A DNA stretch of 64,000 bases from an uncultured Gemmiger sp. (GTDB lineage: Bacteria > Bacillota > Clostridia > Oscillospirales > Ruminococcaceae): the NCBI GenBank assembly GCA_949295035.1, contig CASFJO010000049.1, positions 1-64,000 on the forward strand, in the 5' to 3' direction. This document shows positions 35,941 to 44,757 of this stretch, piece after piece. Position 1 is the stretch's first letter. Each line of letters begins with the position of its first letter. A program made the position numbers and the translations under genes. The notes under the pieces are model-generated. The model saw only the letters and a program-made list of their open reading frames with translations. It was not told the DNA's origin and searched no databases.

Positions 35941-35964
35941 CAGTGCCCGACGAGCGGCTATAAT
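35937..35964 (+). promoter_or_regulatory. SigA promoter of trpS, overlapping the upstream stop codon
   Basis: TTGACA (35937-35942), 16-bp spacer, TATAAT (35959-35964). The -35 box contains the TGA stop (35938-35940) of the SGNH gene. Leader of about 50 bases. Confidence 0.88.
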
Positions 35965-36023
35965 ACAAAGTAAATATCTTCGGGCGCCTTTTGTGCGCCA
36001 GTAATAGAAATGAGGCGTAAACT

Positions 36024-37034
36024 ATGAGCGAACAACTGCCGCGCAAAAAGCGCATTCTTTCGGGCATCCAGCCCACCGGTACCTTTACGCTGGGCAACTA
36101 CGTGGGGGCGGTGCGAAACTGGGGCGCCCTGCAGACCGATGAACATGAATGCCTGTATATGATCGCCGATCTGCACGCCCTCACCGTGCGGCAGGAGCCA
36201 GCCAAACTCCGCCGCAATACCCGGGAAGCGGCCGCCATGCTGCTGGCGGCGGGGATCGATCCGTCCCGCAGTCTGCTGTTTGTACAGAGCCATGTGCCCG
36301 CTCACACCCAGTTGAGCTGGGCGTTGAGCTGCTGTACCCAGTTTGGCGAGTTGAGCCGCATGACCCAATACAAGGATAAGAGCGCCAAACACCCGGATAA
36401 TGTGAACGCCGGCCTGTTCACCTATCCGGTACTCATGGCAGCGGATATCCTGATTTATAACGCCGATCTGGTACCGGTGGGCATCGATCAGAAACAGCAT
36501 CTGGAGTTGTCCCGCAACATTGCCCAGCGGTTCAACGGGTTGTACAGCCCCACCTTTACCCTGCCTGAACCCTACATCCTCAAGGCGGGCGCTAAAATCA
36601 TGAGCCTGCAGGAGCCGGACAAAAAGATGAGCAAGTCGGACACCAACGCCAACAGCTTTGTGCTCATGACCGACGACGCCGACACCATCCTGCGCAAGTT
36701 CAAGAGGGCGGTCACCGACAGCGACGGGGTGGTCCGCGCCGGGGAGGACAAGCCCGGCGTCACCAATCTGATGACCATTTACAGCGTCTTTGCTGGCAAG
36801 GATTTCGCCGCCATCGAGGCGGAGTTCGCCGGCCAGGGGTACGGCGCCTTCAAGGAGGCGGTGGCCCAGAGCGTTATTGACGGCCTGGCCCCCATTCAGG
36901 GCGAGTACCAGCGCATTCTGGCCGATAAAGAGTATGTGGACGGCGTGCTGAAACAGGGCGCGGAACAGGCGTCCCGCCTGGCGGATCGGATGGTCAGCAA
37001 AGTGTACAAAAAGATCGGCCTGCTGCAACTGTGA
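36024..37034 (+). CDS. trpS: Tryptophanyl-tRNA synthetase
   Basis: 336 residues, class I. The HIGH-like segment is SGIQPTGTFTLGNYVGAVRN and the KMSKS loop is KKMSKSDTNANSFVLM. Conserved middle motif YPVLMAADILIYNADLVPVG and DQKQHLELSRNIAQRFN are intact. It charges tRNA-Trp. Own consensus promoter and terminator; no T-box seen in the short leader. Notably the organism keeps this synthetase while its tryptophan synthase genes are broken in this window, consistent with uptake of tryptophan. Confidence 0.96.
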   Translation: MSEQLPRKKRILSGIQPTGTFTLGNYVGAVRNWGALQTDEHECLYMIADLHALTVRQEPAKLRRNTREAAAMLLAAGIDPSRSLLFVQSHVPAHTQLSWALSCCTQFGELSRMTQYKDKSAKHPDNVNAGLFTYPVLMAADILIYNADLVPVGIDQKQHLELSRNIAQRFNGLYSPTFTLPEPYILKAGAKIMSLQEPDKKMSKSDTNANSFVLMTDDADTILRKFKRAVTDSDGVVRAGEDKPGVTNLMTIYSVFAGKDFAAIEAEFAGQGYGAFKEAVAQSVIDGLAPIQGEYQRILADKEYVDGVLKQGAEQASRLADRMVSKVYKKIGLLQL

Positions 37035-37110
37035 GGCAATTTTGATACAGCTGTAAAAATACAAGCTGTTGAAATTCATAAAATTGTTACAAGTCGTTTT
37101 CTGTCGAAAC

Positions 37111-37152
37111 CCTGCCTTCCGTGACGGTTCCGGTCACAAAGGCAGGTTTTTT
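37111..37152 (+). terminator. trpS terminator
   Basis: CCTGCCTT / AAGGCAGG outer stem with an inner GTGAC/GTCAC stem, then TTTTTT, about 80 bases after the stop codon. Confidence 0.85.
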
Positions 37153-37188
37153 CGTCGAAAAGTTGTGCAATGAAAAAATTACCAAATG

Positions 37189-37217
37189 TTGACAGTTTCA
37201 CCAGAAGAAGGTACAAT
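37189..37217 (+). promoter_or_regulatory. SigA promoter of the AbrB-like gene
   Basis: TTGACA (37189-37194), 17-bp spacer, TACAAT (37212-37217), leader of about 70 bases to the ATG. Confidence 0.88.
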
Positions 37218-37293
37218 TAAGTCGAAGCCGGAACGCTGGAGGCGCATTGGCGCGCAGCGTCAGTTATCCTGCCGAATAAAGGAGAACCGTGCT

Positions 37294-37539
37294 ATGAAAT
37301 CCACTGGTATTGTACGAAAGATCGACAGCCTGGGCCGTATCGTACTGCCCATTGAACTGCGCCGCAGCCTGGATGTAGGGGACGCCGATTCTCTGGAGAT
37401 CTATGTGGACGGCGACACCATTGTGCTGAAAAAGTATCAGCCGGCCTGCATTTTCTGCGGGGAAGCACGGGACGTGGTCAGCTTCAAGGGACGCAACGTC
37501 TGCAAAGCCTGCCGCGCCGCGTTGGCTGGAATGGAGTGA
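37294..37539 (+). CDS. AbrB/SpoVT-type transition-state regulator with Zn-ribbon tail
   Basis: 81 residues. Residues 1-50 are the swapped-hairpin AbrB domain (MKSTGIVRKIDSLGRIVLPI, then ELRRSLDVGDADSLEIYVDG). After it two CxxC pairs appear (CIFCGE and VCKAC, about residues 51-72), a small Zn-ribbon extension common in clostridial AbrB proteins. AbrB proteins are dimeric or tetrameric DNA-binding regulators of growth-phase genes. Start at ATG 37294 follows AAAGGAGAACC. Strong promoter in front; a shared terminator behind. Confidence 0.92.
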   Translation: MKSTGIVRKIDSLGRIVLPIELRRSLDVGDADSLEIYVDGDTIVLKKYQPACIFCGEARDVVSFKGRNVCKACRAALAGME

Positions 37540-37562
37540 GCGTGACGCTCCGCCGGCCAACA

Positions 37563-37591
37563 AAAAAACCAGGCGTTATGCCTGGTTTTTT
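37563..37591. terminator. Bidirectional terminator
   Basis: AAAAAACCAGGC / GCCTGGTTTTTT hairpin with T tracts on both strands between the AbrB-like gene and the convergent XRE regulator. Confidence 0.92.
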
Positions 37592-37606
37592 GTTTTTGGG
37601 AACCGT

Positions 37607-38302
37607 TTATTTGACGAGATTTTCGATGTTGGTCTCGCTGGTCTTGATCAGATGCAGCAGGCTGGTGGAATACAGCGGGTATTCCCGGGCCAGACTTTCG
37701 CTGGTCATGGCAAAGCAGCTGGTATCCTTGAAAGGGGGCTCGTCGCCCACCTCTTCGCCATGGAGAATCGCGTTCACATCCGCCTCGGCCCGGGTCATGG
37801 CGGCGGAAGAGTATCCTTCCCACCGGCAGGCGCTGATCCGGAACAAGCTGGATGCGTTGCGGGGCGCGGAGGCGTATACCATACGGAACATTTTGTACAC
37901 GGCCATCATCAGGTAGGCGCTTACCTCCGCCACCAGGCCCTTGTCATGGCTGGCGGCCAGTTTGTCGAACAGGATATTCAGGCTGTTGGAGATCAGTTTT
38001 TTGTTCATGGTGGGCAGTACGCTGCCCTTGTACACATTGTCCTTGGCGGCCTCCGGGTTGGGCAGTTCCTCGGCGGAAAGGATCAGCCCGCTGCGTTCAG
38101 CGCTGCGGCCCAGCAGATAGTCGCAGGACACATTGTAATAGTCGGCCACGCGGACCACGAAATCCAGACCGCACTCCCGGATACCCTTTTCATAATGAGA
38201 CAGCAGGGCCTGGGAAACCCCCAGATCCTGGGCTGCCTGCTTCTGGGTAATGCCCCGTTCCTTGCGAAGCAGGGTGATGATGCGGTTGAATTCCATGTTC
38301 AT
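37607..38302 (-). CDS. XRE-family transcriptional regulator with long C-terminal domain
   Basis: 231 residues. HTH at about residues 8-62 (ITLLRKERGITQKQAAQDLG, then VSQALLSHYEKGIRECGLDF, with VADYYNVSCDYLLGRS closing the domain), a textbook Cro/C1 domain. The remaining 165 residues form a helical domain with a conserved-looking SAYLMMAVYKMFRMV segment; it is not a protease domain. Such proteins occur in Oscillospiraceae near sporulation or envelope genes but I do not know its target. It is divergent from the histidine phosphatase gene. Confidence 0.9.
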   Translation of the reverse strand: MNMEFNRIITLLRKERGITQKQAAQDLGVSQALLSHYEKGIRECGLDFVVRVADYYNVSCDYLLGRSAERSGLILSAEELPNPEAAKDNVYKGSVLPTMNKKLISNSLNILFDKLAASHDKGLVAEVSAYLMMAVYKMFRMVYASAPRNASSLFRISACRWEGYSSAAMTRAEADVNAILHGEEVGDEPPFKDTSCFAMTSESLAREYPLYSTSLLHLIKTSETNIENLVK

Positions 38303-38580
38303 AAGGGCACCTGTCCTTCTGAATTTTTGCGCACCTCCGCCAAGAGGGTATAACGCATCGTAAATTATATATCAGAGAAAACCCTTTGTAAATACAAAAA
38401 GCGCCAAGATTTGCTGTTCATTTTCGGCAATTCTGTCTATTGCTCTTTTAAGGCAACAATATGTATGATAACAAAAGGTCGGGCGCCCCAAATATTGTGG
38501 TGTTTCCGGGCGCTTTCTGACGTATTTGTAACCAATTTGTAATTTATTTTGCCCGTTTCGGGCGTGAAAGGACACATTGT

Positions 38581-39225
38581 ATGAAAACTTTTCGGCTGCA
38601 CCTGATCCGGCACGGGCTGACCCAGGCCAATCTGGACGGGATCTATGCGGGCAGCGGCAGCGACCCGGAACTGTGCGAAGAAGGCCGTATGGCTCTGGAA
38701 GAACTGCGTGCCCGGTTTGTCTATCCGGCGCCGGATACGGTGTTTTGTTCCCCGTTGGCCAGGGCGGTACAGACCGCGGATATCCTGTTTCCGGCGGCGC
38801 AAAAAAAACTGGTGGTGCCGGAACTGCGGGAGATGGGCTTTGGCTGCTGGGAGGGCCGTCCTGTGCGGGAACTGGTGCACGAGCCGGATTTTGCCCGCTG
38901 GATGGACCCCAGCCACCCCTTCACACCGGAAGGGGCCGAGCCGGCGGCCGATTTTCACGCCCGCTGTGCCCGCACCTTGATGGGGCTGTTCGAATATCTG
39001 ATCAAGGCTGGGATCAGTGAGGCCGCCTGTGTGACCCATGGGGGAGTCATCATGAGCATGCTGGCCCAAAAGGCTCTGCCCCGCCACAAGCCGGAGGATT
39101 GGATGGCGGATCCCGGCTGCGGTTACACGGTGCGCTGTGACGCCGCCATGTGGATGCGGGACGGCCTGGTGGAGGCGGTGGAGGTATTGCCGCGCGGCTA
39201 TCTGGATGATTCAGAAGAGGAATAA
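38581..39225 (+). CDS. Histidine phosphatase family protein (phosphoglycerate mutase-like)
   Basis: 214 residues. The catalytic RHG is at residues 10-12 (LHLIRHGLTQANLDGIYAG), the middle motif reads VFCSPLARAVQTADIL with the conserved Arg, Glu85-region GFGCWEGRPVREL matches the branch-1 motif, and the second His lies in ACVTHGGVIMSML. Could be alpha-ribazole phosphatase (CobC) or another small phosphatase; there is no cobalamin gene nearby, so no specific name is given. It is followed by a long terminator hairpin. Confidence 0.88.
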   Translation: MKTFRLHLIRHGLTQANLDGIYAGSGSDPELCEEGRMALEELRARFVYPAPDTVFCSPLARAVQTADILFPAAQKKLVVPELREMGFGCWEGRPVRELVHEPDFARWMDPSHPFTPEGAEPAADFHARCARTLMGLFEYLIKAGISEAACVTHGGVIMSMLAQKALPRHKPEDWMADPGCGYTVRCDAAMWMRDGLVEAVEVLPRGYLDDSEEE

Positions 39226-39275
39226 AAGGCTGAATGGGGGGCGCGAAATTTTCCGCGCCCCCCATTCAGCCTTTG
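39224..39275. terminator. Long terminator hairpin
   Basis: A stem of about 21 bp (AAAGGCTGAATGGGGGGCGC and its complement) around 39225-39274, followed by TTTGTG. It separates the phosphatase gene from the convergent DUF5685 gene. Confidence 0.8.
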
Positions 39276-39315
39276 TGAGGGTGAAAAAGAGAAAATAGAA
39301 AGGAGCTGCAAACGA

Positions 39316-40122
39316 TCATACCACCCGGCGGGAGACCGACCGGCGGCGTGGGAGCGGGTCCGTGCGAGGAGAGCTCAGGCTCAGCACCAGCCGTTCGGCA
39401 AGAGCGCAGTCGGTGCGCATGGGCAGTTTATCCAGCGCGTCCAGCGCCAGCTGGCGCTGCCGGTCCAGCAGGGCACGGCAGTTGGCCTCAAAATCGGGCG
39501 AACCCGCCAGGTGCGCCAGCGGGTTGTATACGCCGTCCCGGGTATCCCGGGGCAGATCTTCCCAAGCGTCCAACAGATAGAACAGGCGGCCCATCGCATC
39601 GCCCAGGGCCCGCAGCTGCTCACCGTGGGGCCCGCGGCAAAAATCAAAGATCTCCGCCATCACCTGCCCCCAGTAACTGCTCATCTGTTCGATATCGGCA
39701 CAGTTTTGCTGTTCGCCCCTGTGCAGCCGGCTCAGGCAGCTGTGCGCGGCCGCGCACTGACGCGGGTATCGCTGCAGCACATTCAACCGGGCCGGCTCCA
39801 GAAGTTTGGCAAAAAAAAGATCCCGATAGCTGTGATCGTCCTGCCAGTTGTCCAGATAATCCTGGTATCGCAGCGCGATCGCCATATCCGCCACGTAATC
39901 GGTATACGGGTTGTCCGGCCCGAGGCCGGCCCCTTCGCCGCCACCTTCCCGCAGGCTGGTCAGGAGGAGGGCGAGAAACGCCAGATCCGGCGTGCGGGCC
40001 AGCCGGCCCAGCGGCCCGTGCCGGCGCACCAGCGTGCGGCCCATCTGGGTACAGAAAGACCGGTATCGCTGCAGCTGCGCGGCAGAAAGCCCGATCCGCT
40101 CGACCTGGATCCGTTGCAGCAT
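39316..40122 (-). CDS. DUF5685 family protein
   Basis: 268 residues, nearly all alpha-helical. Typical DUF5685 features are visible: an early LARTPDLAFLALLLTSLREG, then YVADMAIALRYQDYLDNWQD and DAMGRLFYLLDAWEDLPRD, an Asp-rich segment that resembles isoprenoid-synthase helices. The N-terminal Cys-rich segment found in many relatives is absent. Function unknown. ATG 40122 is preferred over GTG 40131, which would sit too close to the GAGAGGG site. Single gene on the minus strand. Confidence 0.75.
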   Translation of the reverse strand: MLQRIQVERIGLSAAQLQRYRSFCTQMGRTLVRRHGPLGRLARTPDLAFLALLLTSLREGGGEGAGLGPDNPYTDYVADMAIALRYQDYLDNWQDDHSYRDLFFAKLLEPARLNVLQRYPRQCAAAHSCLSRLHRGEQQNCADIEQMSSYWGQVMAEIFDFCRGPHGEQLRALGDAMGRLFYLLDAWEDLPRDTRDGVYNPLAHLAGSPDFEANCRALLDRQRQLALDALDKLPMRTDCALAERLVLSLSSPRTDPLPRRRSVSRRVV

Positions 40123-40408
40123 ACCTGTCACCGCCCTCTCGATACAGTTTGTTTACAAGGCTATTATCCAATAAAAATATGGCGAATTCATGAAGAAACA
40201 GAAAACTTTGCTTTTGACAGGACCTGAGTACCCGGAAAATTCCGGACATGCAGGAAATCCCCGGAAAAAACTCGCCGAGCTTTTGCAAAATGTTGCCGGG
40301 ACAACGGATTTTCCGTGGATTCTCCCATACAATACAACTATAGCCCCTATATGGACGGGGCGACATTTTTCTGAACAGTATGTTGATACAAGATAGGAGC
40401 GATGAACC

Positions 40409-40564
40409 ATGCGTTATGTGTGCACCGTTTGCGGGTATATCTACGATGAAGCGGCGGGCGATCCGGATCACGGCGTAGCCCCCGGCACTGCCTGGGCCGA
40501 TGTGCCTGAGGACTATGTCTGCCCGCTGTGCGGCGTAGGCAAGGACCTGTTCGAGCAGGAATAA
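40409..40564 (+). CDS. Rubredoxin
   Basis: 51 residues, too short for many gene-calling cut-offs. Two CxxC pairs bind one iron: CTVC (residues 5-8) and CPLC (38-41), with family motifs [15 protein letters not shown] and [18 protein letters not shown]. It carries electrons in the oxidative-stress defence of anaerobes. AGGAG lies nine bases before ATG 40409. A strong terminator follows. Confidence 0.97.
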   Translation: MRYVCTVCGYIYDEAAGDPDHGVAPGTAWADVPEDYVCPLCGVGKDLFEQE

Positions 40565-40577
40565 AGCCGGAATCGGC

Positions 40578-40612
40578 AAAAACGCGCACCGCCTTTTGGC
40601 GGTGCGCGTTTT
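40578..40612. terminator. Bidirectional terminator after rubredoxin
   Basis: 15-bp hairpin AAAACGCGCACCGCC / GGCGGTGCGCGTTTT, flanked by T-rich sequence on both strands, between rubredoxin and the convergent polymerase gene. Confidence 0.92.
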
Positions 40613-40645
40613 GTCTTGTCGGGGTGAACGCCGGGGCCGGCCTGC

Positions 40646-41977
40646 TCATGCCTTCCGGGCCAGGGAGAGAGGGCGTTCGGCCCAAAGATTACCCAGCAGC
40701 ATCGCGATCCAAACCATGTCAAACACTCGTTGGGTCACCGTGTACAATGCCATGACGATGAGCATAAAGGCGAGCGGCCAGTCGGCAAAGCCGCTGCGGA
40801 AAAATCTTCGGATCAGCAGACCGTATCCGATGCAGAGGGCAGCCAGAAAAATCGGGCCGGCCATATAGAGGCAGAACGCGTAGCCGTTGTCCAAAAAATT
40901 GTAGTTGTACAGCCCGGCCAGGCGATCCGCCGTCCAGCATTCCGGAGACCAGACCATATCCCAGCTCATGGTGCCGTTGCTCACGGCGCCAAACAAACGC
41001 ACGGCTGGGCCCAGCATCTGCTGGTGCATCAAAAACAGCCGCCCGCTGAGCAGGGCGTTGAGCTTGTCCAGAAAAGGCACCGAACCGTAAAACCAGCCGG
41101 CGAGGAGGCTGAAGGCCGCTGACAATGCCCAGCTTGAAGCCAGAAAGCATTGTATCCCGCTGCTGCGGAAGATGCCGGGGAGATACCGGGCCGCCAGGAC
41201 AAGGGCCAGAAGCACCAGCACAAGCAAAAATGAGGTGCGGCTGACAGGAACCAGCAGGATAAAGACGGCCGCGGCCACAAGCAACAGGGAATCCCACCAG
41301 CGCCAAGCGGTAAAACGGAGACACACATACAGCAGCAAAAATTCAACCACAGCGATGCCCAGCACGTTGAAATGGCCAAACCCAAGAGCATACCGCCCCA
41401 CATCATCCAGCCAGTTCCAGTGGTCGGGGATCCGGCCCGCCAGGCAAAGCGTGATGGTGAGAACCATATAGGCCGCTTTTATCCCAAGCCCGGTTTTTAT
41501 GACCGAACGAAGCGGCGCGTGCATGAAGAAAAGCAGCAGGCAGACGGGCTGTGTGATCCCATAGGCAAAGGGGTTGCCGGGGGTGGAAAGCAGGATCACC
41601 CAGGCCAAAATAAAGAGGGGGGCCAGAAGCGCCAGCTGCCGCAGCGAGAAAGACATACAGCTCAGCCGTGCGACAAACAGTAAACAAATCGCGGCGGAAA
41701 CAAAGATGGAAACATGTTCCGGCAAAAGAAACGGTACAAATTGCTGCACCAGCAGAGTGAGCAGGTCTTCGGCAAACAACAGGATCATACCGAGCCAAAG
41801 AAACACGGTGCTCAAGCGTGCCCGCAGGTCAGGCAAAACGGGCGCTAAAAAGAGGCGGGGGTCATTCCAGCAGGAAGCAAAAGCGGCTCTCCGGTCGGAC
41901 CGGAGAAGGACAGCGATCGCTTGCCGGAGGGTCTCCAAAAGCAGCACACAGGTCATAAAAAAGAATGTGATCAACAT
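40646..41977 (-). CDS. Probable polysaccharide polymerase (Wzy/O-antigen ligase-like)
   Basis: 443 residues with about ten to twelve hydrophobic segments. A GFGHFNVLGIAVVEFLLL segment and LYNYNFLDNGYAFCLYMAG near the C-terminus match patterns of Wzy-type polymerases (GHxN and DNGY). A long outside loop lies between about residues 305-360. Such proteins join repeat units outside the membrane, but primary sequence is poorly conserved, so this is a fold-and-context call. AAGGAGACCGC precedes the ATG. It is divergent from the rest of the locus and has its own promoter. Confidence 0.65.
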   Translation of the reverse strand: MLITFFFMTCVLLLETLRQAIAVLLRSDRRAAFASCWNDPRLFLAPVLPDLRARLSTVFLWLGMILLFAEDLLTLLVQQFVPFLLPEHVSIFVSAAICLLFVARLSCMSFSLRQLALLAPLFILAWVILLSTPGNPFAYGITQPVCLLLFFMHAPLRSVIKTGLGIKAAYMVLTITLCLAGRIPDHWNWLDDVGRYALGFGHFNVLGIAVVEFLLLYVCLRFTAWRWWDSLLLVAAAVFILLVPVSRTSFLLVLVLLALVLAARYLPGIFRSSGIQCFLASSWALSAAFSLLAGWFYGSVPFLDKLNALLSGRLFLMHQQMLGPAVRLFGAVSNGTMSWDMVWSPECWTADRLAGLYNYNFLDNGYAFCLYMAGPIFLAALCIGYGLLIRRFFRSGFADWPLAFMLIVMALYTVTQRVFDMVWIAMLLGNLWAERPLSLARKA

Positions 41978-42094
41978 GCGGTCTCCTTACAGGGGAGCAT
42001 AAACAAAAACGGATCCCCTTGGCGTATTACGAGGGTGGATAAAACATACAGACAGAAAAGCAATCGGGCGGCTGTGCGCACGGCGTTATTTTTT

Positions 42095-42103
42095 ATTATA
42101 ACA
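42095..42103 (-). promoter_or_regulatory. Extended -10 promoter toward the polymerase gene
   Basis: On the minus strand ATATGTTATAATAAAAAA gives TGTTATAAT, an extended -10 box. The -35 is weak. It lies about 118 bases before the polymerase ATG. Confidence 0.6.
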
Positions 42104-42392
42104 TATCTGGCGGCAAAATGGATTCGTTGCCTGCAAATTTGTCCATTATCCAGAGAAAGGACCGGCGCCGCATCGCTTATTGAGCCGGCAGCCTAAAGAC
42201 GAGGAAAGCGCGAATGCCGGGAAAACCGTCGGGGTCCGGTCCGCGCGTTTTGATGGGCTTTCTCCCAAAAGAAGGTTTTTTTATGATACGGCAGATGAAT
42301 TTGGCGCACAGCCCATAAAAACGTAAAATGTGGAGGAAAGGCTGTGCTTTTTGGCAAATCACGGGAGAAAAGGTAGAACTTTTTCTGAATTA

Positions 42393-42401
42393 TGTTATAA
42401 T
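42393..42401 (+). promoter_or_regulatory. Extended -10 promoter of the main polysaccharide operon
   Basis: TTATGTTATAATAAACT contains TGTTATAAT (42393-42401). It shares the core ATGTTATAATAAA with the divergent promoter, and its -35 is equally weak. Leader of about 125 bases to the transferase ATG. Confidence 0.65.
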
Positions 42402-42533
42402 AAACTGTGTGTGTCAAACTCGCTGAAGCGGGCGGCGGATCCTTTTGCCGCTCCCAAAAGCCTGCCGGCACGCGAGCCTTTATAAAAGGAAACCAGTACA
42501 GTTGGGTTATGCACAAGCGAGAGGAAAAGCGAC

Positions 42534-43922
42534 ATGATACGGAAAAACCAGCGCCTTATCAATTTCTTTAATATCGCGACCGACGCGGTGCTGATTTTTA
42601 TTGCGTATTTTGCGGCGTTGATCGTTCGCTTTGAATGGATGGGCGGCGTGTACAGTTCCGTCCCCTTGTACAGTGCGCGCTATGCGGCGATCGCGGCGGT
42701 TTACAGCCTTTTGCTGGTGCTGGCCTATCGGCTCTGCCGCATGTATGGCTCCTACCGTTTCAAGCAGCAGACGGGTGAAGTGTTCATGATCCTTCTGATC
42801 CATGGGGTCGGGGTTTTGGCACTGACCTCTCTGCTGTATCTGACCCGGCTGGTGGATGTGTCCCGGCTGGCGATCTTCTTTTTCTGGGCGTTTTCAAGCC
42901 TGTTTGTGATTGCCAAACGGGTATGCGTGCGGGCGATCCTCCGCCATTACCGGAAGTTGGGCTACAACCAGAAGCATGTGGTGGTGGCGGGCAGCGGCCA
43001 TTTTGCCAAACAGTATATGGAGGATGTGAAGGCACATTCCTATATGGGCTTTACGGTGGATGGCTATGTGGGCACAGGCCCCAAAGAAACCATGGGCTGC
43101 TATCTGGGAGACTATGAACAGCTGGAAGATTTTTTACAGGAACACGAGATCGATGAATTGGTCGTGGCGCTGGAGCCGGATGAGATCCGCTATATGAGCC
43201 AGGTCCTGGCGGCGGCGGACAAATCCGGGATCCGACTGAGCATTATCCCGTTTTACAACGATTTTATCCCCTCGCATCCCACGATCGATGTGGTAGGGCG
43301 GACCAAGCTGATCAATATGCGTGCCACGCCGCTGGATGACCTTGGGTGGTCGATGATCAAACGCGGGATGGATATTGCCGGAAGCCTGGTGCTTATCCTG
43401 CTTACCAGCCCCTTGATGCTGCTGATCGCGCTGGGGGTCCGGTTGAGCAGTCCCGGCCCGGTGCTGTTTAAGCAGGAGCGGGTGGGCCGCAATAAAAAGA
43501 TCTTCCGGATGTGGAAGTTTCGCAGCATGCGGATCACGGGAAGCGAGGACACGGGCTGGAGCCGGGAACATGATCCGCGCAAGACCAGGTTCGGCAGCTT
43601 TATCCGGAAATTCAGCCTGGATGAATTGCCCCAGTTCTTTAACGTGCTGGCAGGCCAAATGAGCCTGATCGGGCCCCGCCCGGAGCTGCCCTATCATGTG
43701 AATCATTTCAAAGAGGAGATCCCGTTGTATCTGGTGCGCCAGCAGGTACGCCCCGGTATTACCGGCTGGGCCCAGGTCAATGGCCTGCGCGGCGATACGG
43801 ATATCGAAGCGAGGGTGCGTTACGATATCTGGTACATCGAAAACTGGAGCCTGGGGCTGGATATGAAGATCCTTTTGAAAACGATTTTTGGCGGAATGGT
43901 CAACGCCGAGGAATGGAACTGA
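42534..43922 (+). CDS. Undecaprenyl-phosphate sugar-1-phosphate transferase (WbaP/WcaJ family)
   Basis: 462 residues. Four N-terminal TM helices (about 10-120), a Rossmann-like middle domain (VVVAGSGHFAKQYMEDVKAH), then a fifth TM/re-entrant helix and the catalytic domain: MIKRGMDIAGSLVLILLTSP, FKQERVGRNKKIFRMWKFRS, RKFSLDELPQFFNVLAGQMS and LIGPRPELPY, ending in RPGITGWAQVNGLRGDT. It starts polymer synthesis by moving a sugar-phosphate from UDP-sugar to undecaprenyl phosphate. First gene of the plus-strand operon, with GAGAGGAAAAGCG before the ATG. Sugar specificity not predictable. Confidence 0.93.
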   Translation: MIRKNQRLINFFNIATDAVLIFIAYFAALIVRFEWMGGVYSSVPLYSARYAAIAAVYSLLLVLAYRLCRMYGSYRFKQQTGEVFMILLIHGVGVLALTSLLYLTRLVDVSRLAIFFFWAFSSLFVIAKRVCVRAILRHYRKLGYNQKHVVVAGSGHFAKQYMEDVKAHSYMGFTVDGYVGTGPKETMGCYLGDYEQLEDFLQEHEIDELVVALEPDEIRYMSQVLAAADKSGIRLSIIPFYNDFIPSHPTIDVVGRTKLINMRATPLDDLGWSMIKRGMDIAGSLVLILLTSPLMLLIALGVRLSSPGPVLFKQERVGRNKKIFRMWKFRSMRITGSEDTGWSREHDPRKTRFGSFIRKFSLDELPQFFNVLAGQMSLIGPRPELPYHVNHFKEEIPLYLVRQQVRPGITGWAQVNGLRGDTDIEARVRYDIWYIENWSLGLDMKILLKTIFGGMVNAEEWN

Positions 43923-43935
43923 GCGGGAGGCGTGT

Positions 43936-44757
43936 ATGGAGGAGATCAAGATGCTGGTGGCGGCGCATAAGCGTTGCCGCCTGCCCCATGACGACGTCTA
44001 TCTGCCGGTCCAGGCCGGCGCCGCGCTGCATGCTCCGATCGAGGGGCTCATCGGGGACGATACCGGCGTGAACATCTCCCGCAAAAATCCAAACTACTGT
44101 GAACTCACGGTGCTGTACTGGGCCTGGAAAAATCTGAAGGCGGACAGCGTGGGCCTGAGCCATTACCGCCGGTACTTCGCTGTGGGGCGCCTGCCGTTGG
44201 GCAAGTGGCGGCGCGTGGCGCCGAAAAGCGCGCTGCAGGCGGCCGTGCGGGAGACGGGCCTTGTGCTTCCGGTGAAACGGCATTACTGGATCGAAAGCAC
44301 CTACAGCCAGTACGCTCACGCGCATCATGCCCGCGACCTGGACAGGACAAGGGAGATCCTGGCTGAGGACTGGCCGGAGTTTTTGCCGGCTTTTGACAGG
44401 GTGATGAAGCGGAGCAGCGGGCATCGCTTCAATATGTTTCTTATGAAGCGCCCGCTGTTTGACGAGTATTGCGAATGGCTGTTTGCGGTTCTGGCCCGGC
44501 TGGAGGCCGGGCTGGATCTGAGCGGATACAGCGTGAATGACGCCAGAGTCTTTGGGTTCGTCGGCGAACGGCTGATGGATGTTTGGGTGGAGACAAGGAA
44601 GCTGGCGTATGTTGAATTGCCAGTGGTCTTTACCGAACGGCAGAATTGGCCCCGCAAGGTGAGCGCTTTTTTGTGGCGAAAACTGCGGGGTACCTTGCGC
44701 CAAGGGGAAAAAAGCGCGGGCACTATCGCGCAAATGGGGGAAAACGAAGGCAAATGA
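43936..44757 (+). CDS. DUF4422 glycosyltransferase-like protein
   Basis: 273 residues. DUF4422 pattern: MLVAAHKRCRLPHDDVYLPV at the start, then GDDTGVNISRKNPNYCELTV, YWAWKNLKADSVGLSHYRRY and the late RHRFNMFLMKRPLFDEYCEW region. These proteins are found in polysaccharide clusters and act as galactofuranosyl or similar transferases. ATG 43936 follows GGGAGGCGTGT. The stop overlaps the next start (ATGA). Acceptor and donor unknown. Confidence 0.88.
   Translation: MEEIKMLVAAHKRCRLPHDDVYLPVQAGAALHAPIEGLIGDDTGVNISRKNPNYCELTVLYWAWKNLKADSVGLSHYRRYFAVGRLPLGKWRRVAPKSALQAAVRETGLVLPVKRHYWIESTYSQYAHAHHARDLDRTREILAEDWPEFLPAFDRVMKRSSGHRFNMFLMKRPLFDEYCEWLFAVLARLEAGLDLSGYSVNDARVFGFVGERLMDVWVETRKLAYVELPVVFTERQNWPRKVSAFLWRKLRGTLRQGEKSAGTIAQMGENEGK

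Larger units (their letters stand above)
41978..42533. other. Long divergent intergenic region of the polysaccharide locus
   Basis: 555 non-coding bases between the polymerase gene (minus) and the initiating transferase gene (plus). It holds two facing extended -10 promoters and a plus-strand leader of about 130 bases with a GAAGCGGGCGGCGGATCC-type GC-rich stretch that could fold. I see no known riboswitch, no ops/JUMPStart element and no small open frame with a ribosome site. Confidence 0.6.
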
